Below are positions 58,569-64,000 of a stretch of 64,000 nucleotides of DNA, piece by piece. The stretch is from NCBI GenBank assembly GCA_900470805.1, contig UCCA01000033.1:81454-145453 (forward strand), given 5' to 3'. Under the pieces are notes generated by a model. That model was not told the DNA's origin and searched no databases. It was given only the letters and a program-made list of their open reading frames with translations. This stretch comes from Hyphomicrobiales bacterium. GTDB lineage: Bacteria; Pseudomonadota; Alphaproteobacteria; Rhizobiales; Rhizobiaceae. The position numbers and the translations under genes are program-made. The number at the start of each line of letters is the position of its first letter. Within the stretch, counting starts at the first letter, position 1.

Positions 58569-59378
58569 ATGCTCAGCTCGCATTTCGCTATAGGAATTTT
58601 GACCGCTGTAATGACTGCGGCAACCGTTTTTCCCGCATCAGCCGCCAGTCTCGAGGAGATCAAAAGCCGGGGCAGCATTATCGTCGGCATCGACTTCTCG
58701 CACCCTCCCTTCGCCGGTGTGAACACAAAAAATGAGCAGGAGGGTTCGGATCTGGAAACCGCCCAGCTTCTCGCAAAGGATCTCGGCGTGAAACTGGAAA
58801 CCGTCAATGTTTCAGGACCAAACCGCATCCCGTTCCTCCTCAGCAACAAGGTCGACATCGTCGTCGCCGCCATCTCCATTACCAAGGATCGCCTCAAGGT
58901 GATCGACATCTCGACACCCTATGGCGTTATACCGCTTAACATCTCGGCGCCGAAAGAGGACCTTGTCAAGGGACCGGCGGACCTCGCCGGCAAATCGATT
59001 GCGGTTGCGAGCGGCGTGACAGCCGACATCGAACTTGTGCGTTCGACGAAAGACATTCCCGGTGTTGAGATCGTTCGTTATGCGGACGAGTCCACCACTC
59101 GGACGGCAATCCTTACAGGCCAGCAGAAATATCTAGCATCCACATTGTCGGACCTAGGCGAAATCAAAAAGCAAAAGGCCGATCTCGACCTCGAGCTCAA
59201 GTTCACTCTCAAGACATATCCGATGGGTATTGGCATCAAGAAGAACTCACCTGAGCTCCTGGATTGGACCAACAAATGGGTCGAAGCCAACATCCAGAGC
59301 GGCAAGCTGAACGACATTTTCGTCAAGTGGTTCGGTCAGCCCCTCCCAGCGGATATGAAAAGCTTCGATATCAACTAA
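58569..59378 (+). CDS. Periplasmic amino-acid-type binding protein of cluster B
   Basis: A 269-residue protein from ATG 58569 with a clear signal peptide (FAIGILTAVMTAATVFPASA, cleavage after ASA). The body (RGSIIVGIDFSHPPFAGVNT, PNRIPFLLSNKVDIVVAAIS) is the SBP_bac_3 family that binds polar amino acids and opines. Its late position in the operon is normal. It is the best single clue to the cluster B nutrient: an amino acid derivative or opine-like molecule. Confidence 0.92.
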   Translation: MLSSHFAIGILTAVMTAATVFPASAASLEEIKSRGSIIVGIDFSHPPFAGVNTKNEQEGSDLETAQLLAKDLGVKLETVNVSGPNRIPFLLSNKVDIVVAAISITKDRLKVIDISTPYGVIPLNISAPKEDLVKGPADLAGKSIAVASGVTADIELVRSTKDIPGVEIVRYADESTTRTAILTGQQKYLASTLSDLGEIKKQKADLDLELKFTLKTYPMGIGIKKNSPELLDWTNKWVEANIQSGKLNDIFVKWFGQPLPADMKSFDIN

Positions 59379-59400
59379 GTCCCCCCAAGGAGGCTCGCAG

Positions 59401-59832
59401 ATGAGCAATCAAGTCACGAGCCACCAACCCAGCACACGGGTCACACCCGTTGTCATTCACAATGGAGTTGCCCACGTCAGTGGGCAACTGCCACGAGAGA
59501 ATGGCGTCCTGGCGTTGCGTGGTAAAGTTGGTGCCGAGATCAGTGTTGCGCAAGCGCAGTCAGCCGCTGCTCTGTCGATCAATGCCTGCCTGGAACAGCT
59601 CCGGCATGCGATCGGTCCACAAGGGCGGATAGAGCGCATCATCAAGATCACAGGATTTGTCGCGTCAGCACCTGGTTTCAACCAGCAAGGGGCGGTCATC
59701 GATGCGGCCTCCGACATTCTGCTGGATAAATTCGGCCCAAGCGGCGCGCATGCTCGAAGCGCCGTTGGTGTCGCAGAACTTCCCCACGGGGCACCGGTGG
59801 AAATCGAAATGATCGCTGCAGTCACGATCTGA
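59401..59832 (+). CDS. ridA: RidA-family deaminase
   Basis: A 143-residue protein of the RidA/YjgF family: VIHNGVAHVSGQLPRENGVL, ACLEQLRHAIGPQGRIERII and HARSAVGVAELPHGAPVEIE with the conserved Arg. RidA proteins hydrolyse reactive imines such as 2-aminoacrylate made by PLP or lyase enzymes. Its presence after an amino-acid-type importer suggests an imine or enamine intermediate in the pathway. It lies 22 bp after the binding-protein gene. Confidence 0.88.
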   Translation: MSNQVTSHQPSTRVTPVVIHNGVAHVSGQLPRENGVLALRGKVGAEISVAQAQSAAALSINACLEQLRHAIGPQGRIERIIKITGFVASAPGFNQQGAVIDAASDILLDKFGPSGAHARSAVGVAELPHGAPVEIEMIAAVTI

Positions 59833-59887
59833 TCAGCAAAGATCGCGTCGCAAGTGACACAACAAGGATGCGTAAGGGAGAATACCT

Positions 59888-60778
59888 ATGACAGCTTACC
59901 TGGACCAGAACGGTCAGATACTTGCCCCAAGGTTCGTAAATTCAGACGGAATTCGTTTCCACCATCTACGCACCGGCACAGGTCCAACCGTAGTATTGAT
60001 CTCTGGATTTCCGCAGAGCGTTTACGCGTGGAGGCGGGTCATACCGCTCCTCGCAAAGGATTTTGATGTGATTGCGCTGGACCTCCCAGGCCAGGGAGAC
60101 TCCGACAAACCCATCGGCGGTTATGACACTGCAACCGCCGCGAAAAGGGTCAACGCCTTCCTCAAGACGATTGGTGTCGGGCGTCACTTTCTGGTGGGAC
60201 ACGATGTCGGGTCCTGGATCGGTTATCCTTATGCGCACGAGTTTGCAAGCGATCTCGACGGCATTGTCTTCCTTGATGCAAACATTCCTGGAGTGACGTT
60301 GCAGCCGTATATCAATGTCGCCGATCCGGACTACTGGCGGAACTGGCACTTCCTATTCAACATCATTGAGGATCTTCCAGAAGCGCTGCTGAAGGACCGG
60401 GAACGGATCCTCATTGAGTGGTTTTTCAACAAGAAGACGGCCAATGCGATGGCAACCTTCAGCAAGGACGATATCGACGAGTATGTGCGCGCCTACAGCA
60501 GCCTTGGCGGTATGCGAGGCATGCTTGGTTATTACCGCGCCGTCATTGAGGACATGGAGTACAACAAGCGGCTATTCGGGACGAAAATCTCTGTGCCGGT
60601 TCTAGCGCTGGGTGGCGATGTCGGAAGCGCGCCTGGAATATTTGAGGCTATGAAACCTCTTGCCGAAAACATCCAGGGGGGCGTGATCGCCAATAGCGGC
60701 CACTACATTCCTGAGGAACAGCCGGAAGCACTCGTGTCAGCCTTGCAGGAATTTTTCGCCGGCATTCCGCGCAATTAG
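59888..60778 (+). CDS. Alpha/beta hydrolase, epoxide-hydrolase/dehalogenase type
   Basis: A 296-residue protein with VVLISGFPQSVYAWRRVIPL (oxyanion loop), LDLPGQGDSDKP, the nucleophile elbow FLVGHDVGSWIGYP with Asp instead of Ser, and NSGHYIPEEQPEAL (His). An Asp nucleophile is typical of epoxide hydrolases and haloalkane or haloacetate dehalogenases. It ends the cluster B plus-strand operon, so it may cleave the imported compound. The substrate is unknown. Confidence 0.88.
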   Translation: MTAYLDQNGQILAPRFVNSDGIRFHHLRTGTGPTVVLISGFPQSVYAWRRVIPLLAKDFDVIALDLPGQGDSDKPIGGYDTATAAKRVNAFLKTIGVGRHFLVGHDVGSWIGYPYAHEFASDLDGIVFLDANIPGVTLQPYINVADPDYWRNWHFLFNIIEDLPEALLKDRERILIEWFFNKKTANAMATFSKDDIDEYVRAYSSLGGMRGMLGYYRAVIEDMEYNKRLFGTKISVPVLALGGDVGSAPGIFEAMKPLAENIQGGVIANSGHYIPEEQPEALVSALQEFFAGIPRN

Positions 60779-61046
60779 CCGAAGATCGTGTCTGCCGGGG
60801 GTGGACACGTTCACCTTCGTGCAAAACCTTGCTGCTGCCTTAATGTCTTTGTCTTTTCCGCACCGTGGTCGTAGACACTCGCCACTACGGTGGCAGGCAG
60901 GCGGCAAGATTTACTTTCTGGGCCCCAGCTCATCGTCAGAATGGCTGAAGCCGAAGCGCCAACTGCATCATCGCGGATGATCGCAATCCCCGGTGCACTA
61001 GACCAAGGCGCCAAGCCTCTCAGACCTAGCACAGAGGCTAGCTGGG
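60779..61046. other. 268-bp region with no recognisable gene
   Basis: No frame with family similarity, repeat or clear terminator is visible between the hydrolase and the LysR pseudogene. Confidence 0.35.
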
Positions 61047-61740
61047 CTAGGTACTTTGCGTGCGCTCGTGGTTAAAGGACTTGATGAAGTCAACAAACGC
61101 TCTGAGGGGCACCGGCATGAACTTGCGGGAGAAGTACAGCCGCGGACCGTCAAAACTTGGCGACCATTTTGGAAGGACGGGTTCGAGCTCGCCGGAGTCG
61201 AAGTAGGGCTCCGGCTGGTTCTGGAACGCATAAAAAAAGACCCCGACCGGCGCGGGCGAAAAGCTGCGCGGCACTCGCTGCGTCCACCACGATGATCAGG
61301 CGATCGGGAGGATCAACGGTCAGGAACTAGCGTTAACGTTCGGACTCCCACGGCACGAATACGCCGCTCGAGAACCTTAGTCTTATGCAGTCGTGGTCGC
61401 TTAGGTTCTCGGGATGTGCCGGCCTCTCTCGCGCCGCGCCAGGTAGGACGGCGCCGCGACGAGCGCCGCCCGCTGTCTCGACGGCCTATAAGAACGGCGA
61501 TCATGTCCTGGGCAAGATGTTCGCCGTAGCGAATACCGGATCACATCCCGCAGCTACGACGTCCACGAGCCTGTCCTCCACGACGAATTCCATCCGTACG
61601 CCGGGATGCTCCGTGAGAAAGCTGTCGCCAGCGGACGAAGGATGTAGGCCCACGCTTTGCCTGCAGATCATCGAAATCAATCGTGCCGTCACGTTACGTT
61701 CATAAGCAGCGGCAGAAGATGCGCCGTGAGGGCAAAATGG
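61047..61740 (-). pseudogene. Degraded LysR-type regulator
   Basis: Pieces of a LysR effector domain occur in different minus-strand frames. Near 61600 is FLTEHPGVRMEFVVEDRLVD plus VVAAGCD, near 61400 is LSDHDCIRLRFSSGVFVPWE, and at 61056-61240 is ELEPVLPKWSPSFDGPRLYF with SRKFMPVPLRAFVDF. All are typical of the CrgA-like branch (compare EDRLVDIV and P-APLRAFVDFL). At least two frameshifts separate them, and the N-terminal HTH is not recognisable. Confidence 0.7.
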
Positions 61741-61768
61741 TGTTCATGGAACTCCTCCAGCGCAGACG

Positions 61769-62647
61769 TCACTGTGATTCACCTAGCTGAGCTTGCTCGT
61801 CCGTCCAATTTGGTGGAGCCCCCAGCCGATTAGCGATCCGGCCAGCAACACCCGGTGAGCGCCCGAAGGTATCGCACGCGGCGTGCCTGGGTTTGCCACC
61901 AAACCACGACTGGACCCGATGGGCTGACGGCAGCGAAAGATCGGGTCCATTTCGATCCTTGCCGTCGACCAGAAGCTTTGCGAACTCGCTTCCAAAAGTG
62001 GCCGCTAATGCGTAGGCGTCTCCGACCTCGGAAACTTGTGGCGTGCTCGAAATCGAGTTCGCTCCGCGCGCCCAGACCGTCGCAGCGAGCTGATTTCCGT
62101 GTTGGCCAACTGCTTCGGCTTCAATCGCAATGCCGCCGAGCCCGATTGGCAGGCGTGGAGCAGCTAGGGGAAGCGCTACTGCGGTCCCGAGCGTTAACGC
62201 TGTTGATGCTCCCGCTGCGACCTTGTCCGTCGGTATTATATCTGTGACGACGGCGCGGACAGTGACGTCTGCACTCTGGCCGAAGGGTACCATGTAAAAC
62301 CTGTCACTGAGCGAGATACAGAGTGAGCGATCAAGGATGTTCGTCACCAATCTGCGATCGTCCGGGGTCTGCACCCGCAAAGCGGCTGCCTGAGTTAAGC
62401 TCGTAGGAATGATCGTAGCAGTTCTCAACGGTGACAGAGCTGCGCTGTCGACATAAGTTCGCCGCTTGGACAGTTTGCCTTTCTCAGGACTGAGGCGACT
62501 GTACGAGCTGAGCGTACCGCCCTCTTTTAGAGGCACGGTTGTGCATGCGGTAAGCAAGGGCATAGCCAACAAGAAAAAGAATCCCGTACGGCATGTGGAT
62601 ACCAAAGTTCCATCAAGACGCGGCGCGTGTTTAGTGGTGAACCGCAT
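61769..62647 (-). CDS. DUF3313-family lipoprotein
   Basis: From ATG 62647 a 292-residue protein with a lipoprotein signal (FFFLLAMPLLTAC, lipobox LTAC), so it is anchored in a membrane facing the periplasm. The body (GTLSSYSRLSPEKGKLSKRR, TYVDSAALSPLRTATIIPTS and the repeated TLGTAVALPLAAPRLPIGLG) matches DUF3313. The family function is unknown. The last ~60 residues are basic and low in family similarity and may be a read-through extension. Confidence 0.75.
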   Translation of the reverse strand: MRFTTKHAPRLDGTLVSTCRTGFFFLLAMPLLTACTTVPLKEGGTLSSYSRLSPEKGKLSKRRTYVDSAALSPLRTATIIPTSLTQAAALRVQTPDDRRLVTNILDRSLCISLSDRFYMVPFGQSADVTVRAVVTDIIPTDKVAAGASTALTLGTAVALPLAAPRLPIGLGGIAIEAEAVGQHGNQLAATVWARGANSISSTPQVSEVGDAYALAATFGSEFAKLLVDGKDRNGPDLSLPSAHRVQSWFGGKPRHAACDTFGRSPGVAGRIANRLGAPPNWTDEQAQLGESQ

Positions 62648-62712
62648 TCTGCCGCGTCCGGAATTCATCGCATTTGTCTGCGCGAGTTCACCCCTTCCAA
62701 TACATAGTCTTA

Positions 62713-63984
62713 TCAACGCTCGACACCCCTTCTCTCGCGCGCAATCGGGCTAGAAGGCAGCCTCTCAGTTGCAATTCCAATCGCACCCTCTGATTGCAGC
62801 GAGACGGCAGTTGGAAAACGGTACTCGTGGATATTGGCTGACGTTTCCTTGCCCTGCATCCTTGAGATCAGCGCATTGAACGGTGGCGACAGTAGCCAGT
62901 TGCGAGTGATAATCCCCACGCGAGTGCGAGGCGTGGTGAGCCCCGTAAACAACTGCTTCTGCTTTTGCGCGACCAACGGGCGCTGGGCAGCTTCGTAGCC
63001 AGACAAGGCCGCGGAAGAAATACCATGAGTGGCCAGTTCTCCTGCCAACCGGTAAGCGCCGGTTAATGCAAGAAGCGCGCCTGCACCTGACGCAGGGGAC
63101 GCGCAATATGCGGCATCTCCCACAAGCACCACCCGCCCCGACGACCATGATGGCATCTGAACTTGAGCAAGCGCATCAAAGTAGAAATTAGGAGAGCTTT
63201 CGGTCCTCTCAAGCAGGGCAGGTACATGCCAGCCGAGACCAGTAAAGGCCTCGCGTAGCATAGCGCGCTGCTTCTCGACGTCGCGGTAATCGTAGCTGAG
63301 CGGATTATCGCTGCGGAACATAAAGTTTATCTGCCCGAGTCCAGGCTCGGCGCGGAAGACTGCCGCGGATTTTCCAGGCTCGTTGTAAAACGTCACCCAG
63401 CCGTATTCGCCCGTGGGAAGATCGACGTTCACAAAAGCGAAGTAGTGTTGCTTGAATTTCAGGAACGCCTCCTCTGCCCCAAACACTGCGCGACGCACAC
63501 TCGAATGCAGCCCATCTGCGCCGATGACCAGGTCGAACCGTTGAGGCGGCCCCTTTGCGAACGTGACATCCACCCCACGTTCATCTTGGGTGAAAGTTTT
63601 GATCATTTCGCCAAATATGTAGTTCACGTCGTTCTTGGTTGCGTCGAAGAGCAGTTCCGCCAGATCACCGCGCTTGATCTCCATATCCTCGGAACCAACC
63701 ATCCGTTCCATTGCCGCAAGCGGCATTCTCGCGCGTTCCCGATCGCGGCGATCGACGAAACGCATACCCTTGATTCTAAGGACCTTGGCGCGAACAGCAG
63801 ATGTGAGGCCCATTCTCTCGACAACTGCGAGCGCCTCGGACCTTACATCAACGCCGTTTCCGCCGCGGCGCAACCCAGATGCCTGCTCCACGATGGTGAC
63901 ATCGAAGCCGGAACGCACAAGCCAGAAAGCGGCCGTAGGTCCAGCGATGCTGGCCCCAACAATAAGTATTCTGGGTCTGGTCAT
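62713..63984 (-). CDS. FAD-dependent monooxygenase (PHBH/TetX-like)
   Basis: A 423-residue protein starting MTRPRILIVGASIAGPTAAF, with the dinucleotide-binding motif G-A-S-I-A-G, the second FAD/NAD motif DLVIGADGLHSSVRRAVFG and the FAD-ribityl motif RVVLVGDAAYCASPASGAGA. This is the class A flavin monooxygenase fold, which hydroxylates aromatics or polyketides and includes TetX tetracycline-inactivating enzymes. The substrate cannot be told. It is the last gene on this strand and its start lies 16 bp from the window end. Confidence 0.9.
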   Translation of the reverse strand: MTRPRILIVGASIAGPTAAFWLVRSGFDVTIVEQASGLRRGGNGVDVRSEALAVVERMGLTSAVRAKVLRIKGMRFVDRRDRERARMPLAAMERMVGSEDMEIKRGDLAELLFDATKNDVNYIFGEMIKTFTQDERGVDVTFAKGPPQRFDLVIGADGLHSSVRRAVFGAEEAFLKFKQHYFAFVNVDLPTGEYGWVTFYNEPGKSAAVFRAEPGLGQINFMFRSDNPLSYDYRDVEKQRAMLREAFTGLGWHVPALLERTESSPNFYFDALAQVQMPSWSSGRVVLVGDAAYCASPASGAGALLALTGAYRLAGELATHGISSAALSGYEAAQRPLVAQKQKQLFTGLTTPRTRVGIITRNWLLSPPFNALISRMQGKETSANIHEYRFPTAVSLQSEGAIGIATERLPSSPIARERRGVER

Positions 63985-64000
63985 GACTGCACAATCTCAG

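Noticed and set aside
1..64000. CRISPR arrays, rRNA and tRNA genes
   Set aside because: No regularly spaced repeats, no rRNA-like blocks and no tRNA cloverleaf were recognised by reading; a tRNA search program was not available.

Overview
The window reads as part of a large plasmid of a Rhizobiaceae-type alphaproteobacterium (Agrobacterium/Rhizobium group). It is GC-rich and carries many LysR and GntR regulators and ABC uptake systems. Its core is a Ti/Sym-type conjugation block in the usual order: traG-traD-traC, then oriT, then traA-traF-traB-traH, then traM and traR. No rep, trb or traI genes are visible, so plasmid replication, the mating channel and the acyl-homoserine-lactone (AHL) synthase must lie outside the window.

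Region by region: 1-16 kb is an accessory patchwork. It holds the start of a BlcC/AttM-like AHL lactonase, several LysR regulators with small enzymes (GNAT, VOC, tautomerase, MBL-fold and alpha/beta hydrolases), an MFS exporter, a class A beta-lactamase with unusual motifs, and reciprocal truncated copies of a LysR-bla pair. Kilobases 16-17 hold IS debris: a truncated ISL3 transposase and a cluster of degenerate repeats. Kilobases 17.5-21.6 are a block of plasmid housekeeping genes (ArdC antirestriction protein, DUF736, a 56-residue protein, HU, WGR). Kilobases 21.9-31.5 are the transfer genes with oriT and two TraR boxes.

Kilobases 31.6-45 form catabolic cluster A: an FCD GntR regulator, an Fe/phosphonate-type ABC importer and an isopropylmalate-dehydrogenase-like enzyme on the minus strand. 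Divergent from these are a racemase-like protein, OtnK, OtnC, fructose-1,6-bisphosphatase, a CitMHS transporter, OtnI and a class II aldolase. Together they predict conversion of a four-carbon sugar acid to DHAP and on to fructose 6-phosphate. Kilobases 45-49 hold an SDR, an aldo-keto reductase with a TetR regulator and two perfect operators, and an IS3-type remnant. Kilobases 49.3-60.8 are catabolic cluster B: a second traR, then upstream of it OtnC, OtnK, racemase-like, OtnI and a D-glutamate-cyclase-like gene. Divergent from these are a GntR regulator, a polar-amino-acid ABC importer, RidA and an alpha/beta hydrolase. The right end has a LysR pseudogene, a DUF3313 lipoprotein and an FAD monooxygenase.

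The most interesting feature is that two full-length, diverged traR genes each lie just downstream of, and co-directional with, a nutrient-catabolic gene set governed by its own GntR regulator. This resembles opine-inducible traR in Ti plasmids, but with tetronate-type and unidentified amino-compound pathways. Only traR1 keeps its antiactivator gene traM; beside traR2 just the last ten codons of a traM remain. Both TraR proteins differ from classical TraR at the DNA-contact positions, and the two TraR boxes differ from the classical box at matching outer positions.
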